Below are positions 19,982 to 29,694 of a stretch of DNA of 64,000 nucleotides, in pieces. Source of the stretch: Citrobacter sp. On2M (GTDB taxonomy: Bacteria; Pseudomonadota; Gammaproteobacteria; Enterobacterales; Enterobacteriaceae); NCBI RefSeq assembly GCF_018035235.1, contig NZ_WPCV01000004.1:1364001-1428000 (forward strand), given 5' to 3'. How positions within the stretch are numbered: position 1 is the first letter of the stretch; each line of letters starts with the position of its first letter. Both the position numbers and the translations under genes were made by a program. The notes beneath the pieces are model-generated. The model saw nothing but the letters and a program-made list of their open reading frames with translations, did no database searches and was not told the DNA's origin.

Positions 19982-21064
19982 ATGAAGAAAACCTGTCGTA
20001 TTGCCGCTATCCCCGGAGATGGCATTGGTAAAGAAGTCCTGCCTGAAGGCATTCATGTGTTACAAGCAGCCGCCGAGCGCTGGGGTTTGTCGCTCAGCTT
20101 TGAGCAAATGGAATGGGCCAGCTGCGAGTACTATACCCATCATGGAAATATGATGCCCGATGACTGGCATGAGCAACTACAATCCTTTGATGCTATCTAT
20201 TTTGGCGCCGTTGGCTGGCCGGACACTGTCCCGGATCACATCTCATTATGGGGATCGCTGCTTAAGTTTCGACGCGAATTCGACCAGTACGTCAACCTGC
20301 GTCCGGTGCGTCTGTTTCCGGGCGTCCCTTGCCCGCTGGCAGGTAAGCAGCCTGGCGACATTGATTTTTATGTGGTACGCGAGAACACCGAGGGAGAATA
20401 CTCTTCGCTCGGCGGACGCGTGAGCGAAGGAACCGAACAAGAGATGGTTATTCAGGAATCGGTCTTCACTCGTCGTGGCGTGGATCGTATATTGCGTTAC
20501 GCTTTCGAGCTGGCGCAAAACCGCCCGCGTAAGACCCTGACCTCGGCGACCAAATCCAATGGCCTGGCTATCAGCATGCCATACTGGGACGAGCGCGTTG
20601 AAGCCATGGCGGCTAACTATCCCGAGATCCGCTGGGATAAACAGCATATCGATATACTGTGCGCTCGCTTTGTGATGCAGCCAGAGCGTTTTGATGTTGT
20701 GGTCGCCTCCAACCTGTTTGGCGATATCCTTTCCGATCTCGGTCCGGCCTGTACCGGAACGATTGGTATTGCGCCTTCTGCCAACTTAAACCCGGAGCGC
20801 ACCTTCCCCTCCCTGTTCGAGCCGGTACACGGTTCAGCCCCCGATATTTACGGCAAAAACATTGCCAATCCTATTGCCACTATCTGGGCTGGTGCCATGA
20901 TGCTGGACTTCCTTGGCAACGGTGATGCCAACTATAAAGCCGCCCACGACGGCATTCTGGCGGCGATTGAGCAGGTCATCGCCAGCGGCCCAAAAACGCC
21001 GGATATGAAAGGCAGCGCCACCACACAACAGGTTGCTGAGGCCATCTGTCGGGCACTGCGTTAG
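19982..21064 (+). CDS. dmlA: D-malate dehydrogenase (decarboxylating) DmlA
   Basis: 360-residue member of the isocitrate/isopropylmalate/tartrate dehydrogenase family. It oxidises D-malate with NAD+ to pyruvate and CO2; related activities on L-tartrate and isopropylmalate are known for E. coli DmlA (361 residues). N-terminal AAIPGDGIGKEVLPEG, arginines in VNLRPVRLFPG, and metal-ligand region DVVVASNLFGDILSDLG with FEPVHGSAPDIYGKN. ATG at 19982 is preferred over the GTG at 19970. Divergent from dmlR. Confidence 0.95.
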   Translation: MKKTCRIAAIPGDGIGKEVLPEGIHVLQAAAERWGLSLSFEQMEWASCEYYTHHGNMMPDDWHEQLQSFDAIYFGAVGWPDTVPDHISLWGSLLKFRREFDQYVNLRPVRLFPGVPCPLAGKQPGDIDFYVVRENTEGEYSSLGGRVSEGTEQEMVIQESVFTRRGVDRILRYAFELAQNRPRKTLTSATKSNGLAISMPYWDERVEAMAANYPEIRWDKQHIDILCARFVMQPERFDVVVASNLFGDILSDLGPACTGTIGIAPSANLNPERTFPSLFEPVHGSAPDIYGKNIANPIATIWAGAMMLDFLGNGDANYKAAHDGILAAIEQVIASGPKTPDMKGSATTQQVAEAICRALR

Positions 21065-21085
21065 AGGTCAAACCACGAAATATGA

Positions 21086-21110
21086 GCCGCGTCACTGACG
21101 CGGTTTTTTT
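21086..21110 (+). terminator. Terminator after dmlA
   Basis: GCCGCGTCACTGACGCGGTTTTTTT: 7-bp GC-rich stem and T run, 24 bp after the dmlA stop. Confidence 0.9.
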
Positions 21111-21315
21111 ATGCTTTTTACGAAGCCAATAACCTGCGTCAATTCACCTTTTATTATTTCCGTTCCGTGTTTTATTGCTTCACGCATTGGGCAATTGTTT
21201 AATTCATGTAAAGAACAAATAATTAAATTGTTAAATACAAGGTCGCTAATTCCCTACAGCATGATAACAACGACAGGCTAATGCCAAACGCGGGCAACCG
21301 TGCCCAGGAGATCCC

Positions 21316-22917
21316 ATGTTGAGCAACGTAAAGAAAAAAGACGTGCCGCTGATAGCCATCAGCCTGGTGGCTATTCTTTTTATCGCCGCCACACTTAGTC
21401 TCTTCCCTCAGCAGTCTGCGCAAGTTGCAAATACCATTTTTAACGGCGTGACCCGAATGCTGGGTTCCGCCGTACAAATCCTCGTTCTCATGGCCATGGG
21501 GTTGGTGGTCTGGCTGGCCACCAGCAAATACGGCAATATTCGTCTCGGAGAAGGCAAAGCGGAATACAGCACGCTGTCCTGGCTGTTTATGTTTATTTGT
21601 GCTGGATTAGGCTCCTCCACGCTCTACTGGGGCGTAGCCGAGTGGGCCTATTATTACCAGACCCCAGGTCTCAATATTGCGCCACACTCGCAAAAAGCAT
21701 TGGAATTCAGTCTGCCTTACTCCTTTTTTCATTGGGGGATCAGCGCCTGGGCGACCTACACGCTGGCCTCATTAACCATGGCCTACCACTTTCATGTGCG
21801 TAAAAACAAAGGGCTGAGCCTGTCGGGAATTATCGCCGCCATCACGGGTGTGCATCCGCAGGGCGTGTGGGGACGTGTGGTTGACCTGATGTTCCTGATC
21901 GCCACCGTTGGCGCATTAACCATCTCCCTTGTCGTCACCGCAGCCACCTTTACCCGCGGTTTGTCAGCCCTGACGGGTTTACCGGATAACTTCACGGTGC
22001 AGGCGTTTGTGATCCTGTTCTCTGGCGGCATTTTCTGCCTGAGCTCCTGGATTGGCATCAACAACGGTTTGCAACGTCTGAGCAAAATGGTCGGCTGGGG
22101 CGCGTTTTTACTGCCGCTTTTGGTGCTGATTGTTGGCCCGACCGAGTTCATCACCAACAACATCATCAACGCGATTGGACTGACGACACAAAACTTTTTG
22201 CAGATGAGCCTGTTCACCGACCCACTCGGCAACGGTGAATTCACTCGTAACTGGACAGTATTTTACTGGCTGTGGTGGATCTCCTACACCCCGGGCGTCG
22301 CGATGTTTGTCACACGCGTGTCCCGCGGTCGCAAAATTAAAGAGGTTATCTGGGCATTAATCCTGGGGAGTACCGTCGGTTGCTGGTTCTTCTTTGGTGT
22401 GATGGAAAGCTACTCTATTCATCAGTTTGTAAACGGCGTAATAGACGTGCCGCAGGTAATGGCGACGTTGGGTGGTGAAACGGCCGTACAGCAAGTGTTG
22501 ATGTCGTTGCCTGCCGGGAAATTGTTCCTGGTGGCGTATCTGGCGATTATGATTATCTTCCTCGCCTCGCACATGGATGCCGTCGCCTATACCATGGCAG
22601 CTACCAGCACGCGCAACCTGCAGGAGGGCGACGATCCAGACCGTAGCTTACGTTTGTTCTGGTGTGTGGTCATCACGCTGATTCCGTTATCGATTCTATT
22701 CACCGGCGCGTCCCTGGAAACCATGAAGACCACGGTGGTTCTGACTGCGCTTCCCTTCCTCGCCATCCTGTTGGTGAAAGTTGGCGGTTTTCTTCGCTGG
22801 GTACGGCAGGACTATGCCCATATTCCTGCGCATCAAATTGAAAGTCATCTTCCTGAAGTACCCGTTACCCTCCCCGTTGCGCCACCGGCCGGGACACTAC
22901 TCAAAGGCGACAATTAA
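21316..22917 (+). CDS. yeaV: BCCT-family transporter YeaV
   Basis: 533-residue betaine/carnitine/choline transporter with about twelve membrane helices. The BCCT signature is [22 protein letters not shown] near residue 100 and the substrate-site tryptophan region [32 protein letters not shown] (helix 8). It is followed 44 bp later by the carnitine monooxygenase genes yeaW and yeaX, so import of carnitine or a related quaternary amine is the likely job. A separate terminator isolates it from dmlA. Confidence 0.92.
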   Translation: MLSNVKKKDVPLIAISLVAILFIAATLSLFPQQSAQVANTIFNGVTRMLGSAVQILVLMAMGLVVWLATSKYGNIRLGEGKAEYSTLSWLFMFICAGLGSSTLYWGVAEWAYYYQTPGLNIAPHSQKALEFSLPYSFFHWGISAWATYTLASLTMAYHFHVRKNKGLSLSGIIAAITGVHPQGVWGRVVDLMFLIATVGALTISLVVTAATFTRGLSALTGLPDNFTVQAFVILFSGGIFCLSSWIGINNGLQRLSKMVGWGAFLLPLLVLIVGPTEFITNNIINAIGLTTQNFLQMSLFTDPLGNGEFTRNWTVFYWLWWISYTPGVAMFVTRVSRGRKIKEVIWALILGSTVGCWFFFGVMESYSIHQFVNGVIDVPQVMATLGGETAVQQVLMSLPAGKLFLVAYLAIMIIFLASHMDAVAYTMAATSTRNLQEGDDPDRSLRLFWCVVITLIPLSILFTGASLETMKTTVVLTALPFLAILLVKVGGFLRWVRQDYAHIPAHQIESHLPEVPVTLPVAPPAGTLLKGDN

Positions 22918-22961
22918 GCGCCAGTACAAAATCCTCTTACTCACAAATTAAAGGTATTCCA

Positions 22962-24086
22962 ATGAGCAATCTGAACCCTGAGTTTATTCTGCCGCAAAAT
23001 TTCTGTGCCAACCCACAGGACGCATGGACTATCCCGGCCCGGTTCTATACCGACCATCAGGCTTTCGAGCACGAACAAGAAAAGGTGTTTGCTAAAAGCT
23101 GGATTTGCGTCGCCCACAGTAGCGAACTGGCGAAACCTAATGACTATGTAACCCGCGAAGTCATTGGTGAGAACATCGTGCTGGTACGTGGGCGCGACAA
23201 CGTACTGCGCGCATTCTACAACGTCTGCCCGCATCGTGGTCACCAGTTATTAAGCGGCGAAGGCAAAGCGAAAAATGTGATTACCTGCCCTTACCACGCC
23301 TGGGCGTTCAAACTTGACGGCAATCTGGCGCACGCGCGTAACTGCGAAAACGTCGCCAACTTCGACAGCGAGAAAGCGCACCTCACCCCGGTACGTCTGG
23401 AAGAATATGCCGGATTCGTATTTATCAATATGGACCCGAACGCGGGCAGCGTGGAAGAACAACTCCCAGGTCTTGCAGACAAAGTTATCGAAGCCTGCCC
23501 TGACGTACACGACCTGAAACTGGCTGCACGCTTTACGACCCGAACTCCGGCCAACTGGAAGAATATTGTCGATAACTATCTGGAGTGCTACCACTGCGGC
23601 CCTGCTCACCCTGGTTTTTCCGACTCGGTTCAGGTTGACCGTTACTGGCACACCATGCACGGCAACTGGACGCTGCAATATGGTTTCGCCAAACCTTCGG
23701 AGCAGTCATTCAAGTTCGAAGAAGGTGTTGATGCCGCCTTCCACGGTTTCTGGCTGTGGCCTTGCACTATGCTCAACGTCACGCCAATCAAAGGTATGAT
23801 GACCGTGATCTACGAATTCCCGGTGGATGCGGAAACGACGCTGCAAAACTATGACATCTACTTCACCAACGAAGAGCTGACCGAGGAACAGAAACAACTG
23901 ATCGAATGGTATCGCAATGTCTTTCGCCCGGAAGATTTGCGTCTGGTTGAAAGCGTACAAAAAGGGTTGAAATCGCGGGGTTATCGCGGTCAGGGACGCA
24001 TTATGGCGGACACCAGCGGCAGCGGTATCTCCGAACATGGCATTGCCCATTTCCATAATCTGGTTGCCCAGGTGTTTCAGGAATAA
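22962..24086 (+). CDS. yeaW: Carnitine monooxygenase oxygenase subunit YeaW (CntA)
   Basis: 374-residue Rieske non-heme iron oxygenase. Rieske cluster motif CPHRGHQ...CPYHAW (C-x-H near residue 90, C-x2-H near 110). Mononuclear iron site in NIVDNYLECYHCGPAHPGF (the two histidines), with a downstream carboxylate. The family (CntA/YeaW) converts carnitine to trimethylamine and malic semialdehyde with its reductase YeaX. The nearby dmlA could use malate-level carbon. ATG with AAAGGT upstream. Confidence 0.94.
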   Translation: MSNLNPEFILPQNFCANPQDAWTIPARFYTDHQAFEHEQEKVFAKSWICVAHSSELAKPNDYVTREVIGENIVLVRGRDNVLRAFYNVCPHRGHQLLSGEGKAKNVITCPYHAWAFKLDGNLAHARNCENVANFDSEKAHLTPVRLEEYAGFVFINMDPNAGSVEEQLPGLADKVIEACPDVHDLKLAARFTTRTPANWKNIVDNYLECYHCGPAHPGFSDSVQVDRYWHTMHGNWTLQYGFAKPSEQSFKFEEGVDAAFHGFWLWPCTMLNVTPIKGMMTVIYEFPVDAETTLQNYDIYFTNEELTEEQKQLIEWYRNVFRPEDLRLVESVQKGLKSRGYRGQGRIMADTSGSGISEHGIAHFHNLVAQVFQE

Positions 24087-24106
24087 CCAGGGCTGTAACG
24101 ACAGGT

Positions 24107-24143
24107 TCCGGCGCATCGTTGCTCCGCGCCGGACGGATTTTTT
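24107..24143 (+). terminator. Stem-loop with T run between yeaW and yeaX
   Basis: TCCGGCGC...GCGCCGGA followed by CGGATTTTTT, just before the yeaX ribosome site. It looks like an intrinsic terminator, so it may reduce the amount of reductase made relative to the oxygenase; it could also be a REP-like remnant. Confidence 0.55.
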
Positions 24144-24156
24144 AGGGAGTGCCGCA

Positions 24157-25122
24157 ATGTCAGAGTATCAAATGCGAGACGTCCGCGTTAGCCGGATTGA
24201 GACAATTACCGCGCAGGTAAAGCGCTTCACCTTAACGGCGACCTCAGATGAACCATTGCCTGCGTTTACGGGAGGCAGCCATATTATTGTGCAAATGCAA
24301 GATGGCGATAACCTGTACAGCAATGCGTACTCGTTGATAAGTTCGCCACGCGATACGCGCGCTTATCAAATCGCCGTAAGGCTGGAGGAGGCGTCCAAAG
24401 GCGGCTCACGCTATCTGCATCAAAACGTGAAACCCGGCGATACGCTCACGATCTCCACACCAAACAATCTCTTCGCCCTCGCCCCTCAGGCACAAAAACA
24501 TCTGTTGATTGCCGGAGGCATTGGGATCACACCGTTTTTATCGCAGATCCCGGAGCTTGAGCATGCTCAGGCGCAATGGCAATTGCACTATTGTTCTCCT
24601 GGCCGGGATAACTGCGCGTTTCATGACGAACTCGTGCAGCACCCGAGTGCCGCACGCATTCATCTGCACTTGTCAAGCGCAGGTACACGTCTTGATTTAG
24701 CGCGTCTGCTGGCCGATGTTGAACCCGGCACGCATATCTACACCTGTGGCCCTGCGGTTCTCAACGATGCCGTCAGAGAAGCCGCTTCCCGCTTCGGGGT
24801 GGACAACAATACGCTACATTTTGAACAATTCGCCGCGGAAGACAAAAGCGGTGACGCCTTCACCCTGGTTCTGGCGCGTTCCGGGCGCGAATTTGTGGTC
24901 CCGGAAGAGATGACCATTTTGCAAGTTATCGAACATAACAAAGCCGCACGCGTGGAGTGCCTGTGCCGGGAAGGCGTTTGCGGCACATGTGAAACAACGA
25001 TTCTAGAAGGGGAAGCCGATCACCGCGATCAATATTTCAGCGACGACGAAAAAGCCAGCCAGCAAAGTATGCTCATCTGCTGTTCGCGCGCGAAAGGTAA
25101 ACGCCTGGTGCTGGATTTGTAG
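24157..25122 (+). CDS. yeaX: Carnitine monooxygenase reductase subunit YeaX (CntB)
   Basis: 321 residues, the same as E. coli. Ferredoxin-NAD reductase-like flavoprotein with a C-terminal plant-type 2Fe-2S ferredoxin: FMN/FAD part with YSLISSPRD, NAD-binding part with LLIAGGIGITPFLSQI and YTCGPAVLND, and iron-sulfur ligands C-LCREGVCGTC with a last cysteine in LICCSRAKG. It feeds electrons from NAD(P)H to YeaW. TAGGGAG lies eight bases before the chosen ATG; the frame is open 40 residues upstream inside yeaW, which is not coding for this protein. Confidence 0.94.
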   Translation: MSEYQMRDVRVSRIETITAQVKRFTLTATSDEPLPAFTGGSHIIVQMQDGDNLYSNAYSLISSPRDTRAYQIAVRLEEASKGGSRYLHQNVKPGDTLTISTPNNLFALAPQAQKHLLIAGGIGITPFLSQIPELEHAQAQWQLHYCSPGRDNCAFHDELVQHPSAARIHLHLSSAGTRLDLARLLADVEPGTHIYTCGPAVLNDAVREAASRFGVDNNTLHFEQFAAEDKSGDAFTLVLARSGREFVVPEEMTILQVIEHNKAARVECLCREGVCGTCETTILEGEADHRDQYFSDDEKASQQSMLICCSRAKGKRLVLDL

Positions 25123-25132
25123 CGTTATGCAG

Positions 25133-25159
25133 GCCGGGTCAACCATGGCGCGACCCGGC
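25133..25159. repeat. REP-like inverted repeat between yeaX and rnd
   Basis: GCCGGGTC...GACCCGGC, 8-bp arms with an 11-nt loop between two convergent genes. It may act as a 3' end structure for both transcripts. Confidence 0.6.
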
Positions 25160-25171
25160 AAGTCTGGTAAC

Positions 25172-26299
25172 TTACTGCGGATATTCCTGCAGCAGCGCGT
25201 TAAGACGATCGGACATCAGTTCGCCACGCCAACCGGAAATCAATTCCGGAAGAGACTGCTGCGGCTTTAATTTCCAGTGCCAGTTGAGCAACTGGTTAAT
25301 CTGGCGACGCGAAGCAAGCAGCTCGACGCTAAGATTATGTTCCGCACTCACTTCAGCAACCAGCGCCTTAATGGCTTTGAACGCCTTGCGATAGCCAGGC
25401 ATATCCATCAAATTCAGCAGTGGCTCCGGCAGCGACTCTTCCGGTAAGGCCTGAGCTTTTTCGACCATGGAGATCAGCGTCTTGCCGTGGAAGCGAATTT
25501 CGCTCCCGGAAAGCCCCAGACTATCCAGTTCGCCCAGACTGCCCGGCATATAACGGGCCACCGCCCACAGATGCTCTTCACGCACCACGAAGTTTACCGC
25601 CAAATCGCGCTCGCGCGCTTTACGCAGCCGCCAGTCGGCAAGCAGTTGCAAACAGGCCAGCTGACGGGTGCGCAATTGCCACGCGTTGGTGATGTCGCGC
25701 CAGGCGTCTTCAGGCGCCAGAATCTCCTGGCGACGCTGCTGCATTAAGCGACATTCATCCAGCGCGGCTGGCAGCCAGCCGCTGGCTTCGGTTTCAGCCA
25801 TCAGCGTGGTGGTGATCGGTAACAGATACCAGACGTCAGCTGCCGCGTATTCGCACTGACGCTCGGTCAATGGTCTGGCCAGCCAGTCGGTACGGGATTC
25901 GCTTTTGTCGAGCGCCACGCCCGTAAACTCTTCCACCATTGAGGCGAAGCCCCACGACAGCGGACGACCGCAAAAAGCGGCGAGGATTTGTGTATCAATC
26001 AACGGCTGAGGAAGTTCGCCGAAAGCGTTGAGAAACACTTCTAGGTCTTCACTGCCGGCATGCAGGAATTTGGTGATGGCGGTATCACGCAGAATATCGC
26101 GCAGCGGCGACCAGTCGGTGATCCCCTGAGGGTCAATCAGAGCAACGTGTTTGCCATCAAACAGTTGGATCAGCCCCAACTGCGGATAATAGGTGCGTGT
26201 GCGAACAAATTCGGTATCCAGGGCTATCGCCGGAAATTCACGGACGGCTTCACACAGCGTGGCCAACGCGTCGTCCGTGGTGATCATTTGGTAATTCAA
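25172..26299 (-). CDS. rnd: Ribonuclease D
   Basis: 375-residue 3'-5' exoribonuclease of the DEDD family, involved in tRNA 3' maturation. Catalytic acidic residues are in IALDTEFVRTRTYYP (Exo I), FLHAGSEDLEVFL (Exo II) and CEYAAADVWYLLPI (Exo III). Two C-terminal HRDC domains follow. The start codon is TTG (26299) giving MNYQMITTDDAL, as in E. coli, where the start is also UUG. The 5' leader holds a run of eight U just upstream of the ribosome site; see the terminator entry. Confidence 0.96.
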   Translation of the reverse strand: MNYQMITTDDALATLCEAVREFPAIALDTEFVRTRTYYPQLGLIQLFDGKHVALIDPQGITDWSPLRDILRDTAITKFLHAGSEDLEVFLNAFGELPQPLIDTQILAAFCGRPLSWGFASMVEEFTGVALDKSESRTDWLARPLTERQCEYAAADVWYLLPITTTLMAETEASGWLPAALDECRLMQQRRQEILAPEDAWRDITNAWQLRTRQLACLQLLADWRLRKARERDLAVNFVVREEHLWAVARYMPGSLGELDSLGLSGSEIRFHGKTLISMVEKAQALPEESLPEPLLNLMDMPGYRKAFKAIKALVAEVSAEHNLSVELLASRRQINQLLNWHWKLKPQQSLPELISGWRGELMSDRLNALLQEYPQ

Positions 26300-26323
26300 A
26301 TCGTGCTCTCTTTGGTTTGCGGC

Positions 26324-26350
26324 AAAAAAAACGCCGGATTACCCGGCGTT
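26324..26350 (-). terminator. fadD terminator and U-run leader of rnd
   Basis: On the minus strand AACGCCGGGTAATCCGGCG is followed by eight T. The hairpin stops fadD transcripts. The T run lies about 25 bases before the rnd start, where E. coli is known to need a U-rich leader for good rnd translation. One element therefore seems to serve two genes. Confidence 0.85.
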
Positions 26351-26371
26351 TTCTGCTGGCTGACTTAACGC

Positions 26372-28057
26372 TCAGCCTTTATTGTCCACTTTGGCGCGCG
26401 CTTCGTCACGTAATTCTCGTCGCAAAATTTTACCGACGTTAGATTTCGGCAACTCATCGCGAAATTCCACCAGCTTCGGTACTTTATAGCCCGTCAAGTG
26501 ACGACGGCAGAAAGTGACCAGCGCGTCATCGGTTAACGAGGCGTCTTTCTTCACCACAAAAATTTTCACCGCTTCACCGCTGCTGCCTGATGGAACGCCA
26601 ACGGCAGCCACTTCCTGCACACCAGGATGTTGCATCACCACGTCTTCAATTTCGTTCGGATAGACGTTAAAGCCGGACACCAGGATCATATCTTTCTTAC
26701 GATCGACAATACGCAGGAAGCCTTCATCATCCATCACCGCAATATCGCCGGTATGCAGCCAGCCGTCTTTGACGATTTCGTCAGTGGCGTCTGGTCGCTG
26801 CCAGTACCCCAGCATCACCTGCGGACCTTTCACGCACAGTTCGCCAGGCTCTCCCGGCGGCACTTCGTTGTCGTCGTCATCCACCAGTTTAACCTCGGTG
26901 GAAGGAACTGGTAACCCAATACTGCCGCTATGGTAGTCGATATCGTGAGGGTTGACGCTCACCAGCGGAGCGCACTCCGTCAGGCCATAACCTTCCAGCA
27001 GATACTGCCCCGTCAGCTTAACCCAACGTTCAGCTACTGCCTGTTGAACTGGCATCCCGCCGCCTGCGGAAAGGTGCAGTGATGAGAAGTCCAGTTGCTG
27101 GAACTCTTTGTTATTTAGCAGTGCGTTAAACAGCGTGTTGACGCCGGTCATCGCAGTGAACGGATATTTCGCCAGCTCTTTTACCAGTCCGGGTATATCG
27201 CGCGGGTTGGTAATCAGCAGGTTTTGACCACCCAGCTCAATAAATAACAGGCAGTTCATCGTCAGCGCAAAAATGTGATACAGCGGTAGGGCTGTCACCA
27301 CCAGCTCTTTGCCCGGATGCAGCAACGGACCATAGGTGGCATTAACCTGCTCAAGGTTAGCCAGCATGTTGCGATGCGTGAGCATCGCACCTTTCGCCAC
27401 GCCAGTTGTCCCGCCAGTGTATTGTAGGAACGCCAGATCTTCCGACACTACTTCGGGCTTCACATACTGCATGCGATAACCGTTTTGTAGCGCACTGCGA
27501 AACGAAATGGCATCCGGCAGGTGATATTTCGGCACCAGGCGCTTGATATACTTGACGACAAAGTTAACCAGCGTCCCTTTAGCGGTCGACAGCTGATCGC
27601 CCATGCGCGTCAGGATCACGTGTTGCACCGACGTTTTGTCGACCACCTTTTCCAGCGTGTGGGCAAAGTTAGAGACGATGACAATGGCCGCCGCGCCGCT
27701 GTCGTTAAGCTGATGTTCCAGCTCGCGAGGCGTGTACAGCGGGTTCACGTTCACGACAATCATGCCAGCACGTAAAATCCCAAACAGTGCGACCGGATAT
27801 TGCAGCAGATTCGGCATCATCAGCGCGACGCGATCGCCCTTTTTCAGCCCGAGGCCTTGTTGCAAATAGGCTGCGAACGCCCGGCTACGCTCTTCAAGCT
27901 TGCGGAAGGTCATCACCTCCCCCATGTTTACAAACGCGGGCTGATCGGCATACCGTCTTACTGAGTGTTCAAAGAGTTCCACCAGGGATTGATAACGGTC
28001 AGGATTGATCTCCGCAGGAACACCAGCGGGATAACGGTTAAGCCAAACCTTTTTCAA
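26372..28057 (-). CDS. fadD: Long-chain fatty acyl-CoA synthetase FadD
   Basis: 561-residue membrane-associated acyl-CoA ligase that activates imported fatty acids for beta-oxidation. AMP-binding motif [14 protein letters not shown], and FACS signature NGWLHTGD-type region ([28 protein letters not shown]). The start is TTG at 28057 ([10 protein letters not shown]) with GAGGTGA close upstream. This is the E. coli start and length; the longer frame reaches an upstream ATG but the added 22 residues have no counterpart. A FadR operator lies about 75 bp upstream. Confidence 0.97.
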   Translation of the reverse strand: MKKVWLNRYPAGVPAEINPDRYQSLVELFEHSVRRYADQPAFVNMGEVMTFRKLEERSRAFAAYLQQGLGLKKGDRVALMMPNLLQYPVALFGILRAGMIVVNVNPLYTPRELEHQLNDSGAAAIVIVSNFAHTLEKVVDKTSVQHVILTRMGDQLSTAKGTLVNFVVKYIKRLVPKYHLPDAISFRSALQNGYRMQYVKPEVVSEDLAFLQYTGGTTGVAKGAMLTHRNMLANLEQVNATYGPLLHPGKELVVTALPLYHIFALTMNCLLFIELGGQNLLITNPRDIPGLVKELAKYPFTAMTGVNTLFNALLNNKEFQQLDFSSLHLSAGGGMPVQQAVAERWVKLTGQYLLEGYGLTECAPLVSVNPHDIDYHSGSIGLPVPSTEVKLVDDDDNEVPPGEPGELCVKGPQVMLGYWQRPDATDEIVKDGWLHTGDIAVMDDEGFLRIVDRKKDMILVSGFNVYPNEIEDVVMQHPGVQEVAAVGVPSGSSGEAVKIFVVKKDASLTDDALVTFCRRHLTGYKVPKLVEFRDELPKSNVGKILRRELRDEARAKVDNKG

Positions 28058-28129
28058 TACATCACCTCTAAAATGCGTATTCGTCGTCATCACAACCCCA
28101 GGCAATAAACAAACTGTTAACATAATATT

Positions 28130-28146
28130 AACTCAGCGTACCAGTT
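28130..28146 (-). promoter_or_regulatory. Putative FadR operator of fadD
   Basis: On the minus strand AACTGGTACGCTGAGTT. It compares with the FadR consensus AACTGGTCNGACCAGTT and the known fadD O1 site of E. coli. One half is nearly perfect. fadR is in this window. Confidence 0.72.
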
Positions 28147-28261
28147 TGTTTATTACACAACGACAAGGTTGCGAAGCACGTCACTATTTATTTTTCTTAT
28201 ATCCACGTTAATGCAGAAACAGCGGACGAGCCGCTGTTTCTTTTACTAATAAAACAAAGAG

Positions 28262-28846
28262 TTACTCAGTTACTATGGTCTGAACCTGTGCCGGACCGGG
28301 ATTGTACCATCCCCATCCGCCATAGCCACCGTAAGGCCAGCCACGCGCACCGTAGAACCACGGGTCGATCGGCTGAGGCGGCATCACAATTTGCTGAGTA
28401 ATATGCCAGCGTTTATAGCCAGTTACCTGCATCAGCATGAATTTATACGGGGTATTGCCGATTTTTCCGTCCACTGTGCCGCTAATCGGCCCCACGACGG
28501 TGACCAGTTGCCCGCGGAAATCCACCGGGTCGAGAAAGCCATTTACATCAGCATAAATCCGCCCGCGTGAGGCTTCACCCAGCACTGGGCGCGCCCCGCT
28601 ATCAAGAGGAACCGTGGCAATTTCCAGACGGGATTTCCCCTGCTGGTTCAGAATATTGACCACTTTACCGCCGAAACGCGCTTCCTGTCCGACATACAGC
28701 TGCGGCGCATTCATCACCCGCACCAGATCCTGCTGCGGCGTAGGACTCGAACCTTTAATCGCGTCCGGGATGGTGACGCAGCCGCTTAGCATTAACGCTA
28801 ACGCGCCCGCCAACACACCTTTCAATAACTGCTTTTGCACCGCCAT
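28262..28846 (-). CDS. yeaY: Slp-family outer membrane lipoprotein YeaY
   Basis: 194 residues from [14 protein letters not shown] (E. coli 193). Lipoprotein signal: hydrophobic stretch and lipobox LMLSGC, lipidated Cys about residue 22. Slp-type domain follows with [12 protein letters not shown]-like and [17 protein letters not shown] segments, and a Gly/Tyr/Trp-rich tail near [17 protein letters not shown]. In E. coli it belongs to the sigma E regulon; function unknown. An extra 18 codons upstream are open but lack the signal sequence logic. Confidence 0.92.
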   Translation of the reverse strand: MAVQKQLLKGVLAGALALMLSGCVTIPDAIKGSSPTPQQDLVRVMNAPQLYVGQEARFGGKVVNILNQQGKSRLEIATVPLDSGARPVLGEASRGRIYADVNGFLDPVDFRGQLVTVVGPISGTVDGKIGNTPYKFMLMQVTGYKRWHITQQIVMPPQPIDPWFYGARGWPYGGYGGWGWYNPGPAQVQTIVTE

Positions 28847-28940
28847 ATTACGACTCCCTTTTCTTAGCTTCTGCCCCGGCCTGTTCACAATGCTGTGCAC
28901 TGACGTCGATGAAAATTAACCGGGGATGTACTACTAAGAT

Positions 28941-29636
28941 TCATTCTTTTCCGGGAAGTTTCTTCCACGCCACGGTGTTACGTAAATAAACCGGTTCAGC
29001 ATGTTCAACCGCCACGGTCTTACCGGCAGCCAGCATTTGCGTGGCGACAGGCAGCATATCTTCAGCCGCAGGAAGCAATACGTCACCGTCGCTGAGTGTC
29101 AGACCACTGTCTTTACCGAGTTCAGGCCAGGCAGGCCAGCCCGTTCCAACCGTTACCCACTCGCCAGACAACTGCAATAAACGCTCATGTACCTGCTCAG
29201 GGGTTAACACCGCTTCGGTTTCTTCACCGTGCCAGTTACCGTTCTCATCACGCTGGTATTCGGCCCAGTAGACTTCGCCCATTCGCGCGTCTATCGCGGC
29301 CAGTACGCGGGTAGCACCCGATTTACGCCAGGCTCCCTGCGCCATTGTCGCAAGAGTGGAGACGCCGATCATCGGTAAATTCGCGCCTAACGCCAGCCCC
29401 TGAGCAATGCCAATCCCAATACGGACGCCGGTGAAACTACCGGGACCGCGACCAAACGCCAGGGCGTCGATGTCGGTTAACGTGAGATCGCCAGCGGCCA
29501 GGATTTCCTCGACCATCGGTAAAATTCGTTGGGTGTGTTCTCGTGGGCAAAGCTCGAAATGAGCCTTGATAGTACCGTCATTCCACAGGGCAACAGAGCA
29601 CGCCTCTGTGGCGGTATCGATAGCCAGAATTCGCAT
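28941..29636 (-). CDS. tsaB: tRNA threonylcarbamoyladenosine biosynthesis protein TsaB
   Basis: 231 residues, ASKHA-fold (YgjD/Kae1-like) partner of TsaD, TsaE and TsaC in making t6A37 of ANN-decoding tRNAs. N-terminus [17 protein letters not shown], conserved [21 protein letters not shown]. Catalytically inactive scaffold in the family. 58 bp after yoaA on the same strand. Confidence 0.95.
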   Translation of the reverse strand: MRILAIDTATEACSVALWNDGTIKAHFELCPREHTQRILPMVEEILAAGDLTLTDIDALAFGRGPGSFTGVRIGIGIAQGLALGANLPMIGVSTLATMAQGAWRKSGATRVLAAIDARMGEVYWAEYQRDENGNWHGEETEAVLTPEQVHERLLQLSGEWVTVGTGWPAWPELGKDSGLTLSDGDVLLPAAEDMLPVATQMLAAGKTVAVEHAEPVYLRNTVAWKKLPGKE

Positions 29637-29694
29637 GAGTGTTTGTGATCAAATCAATAAATTTGGCGCGCATCTTACCACACTCCGTAACAAA

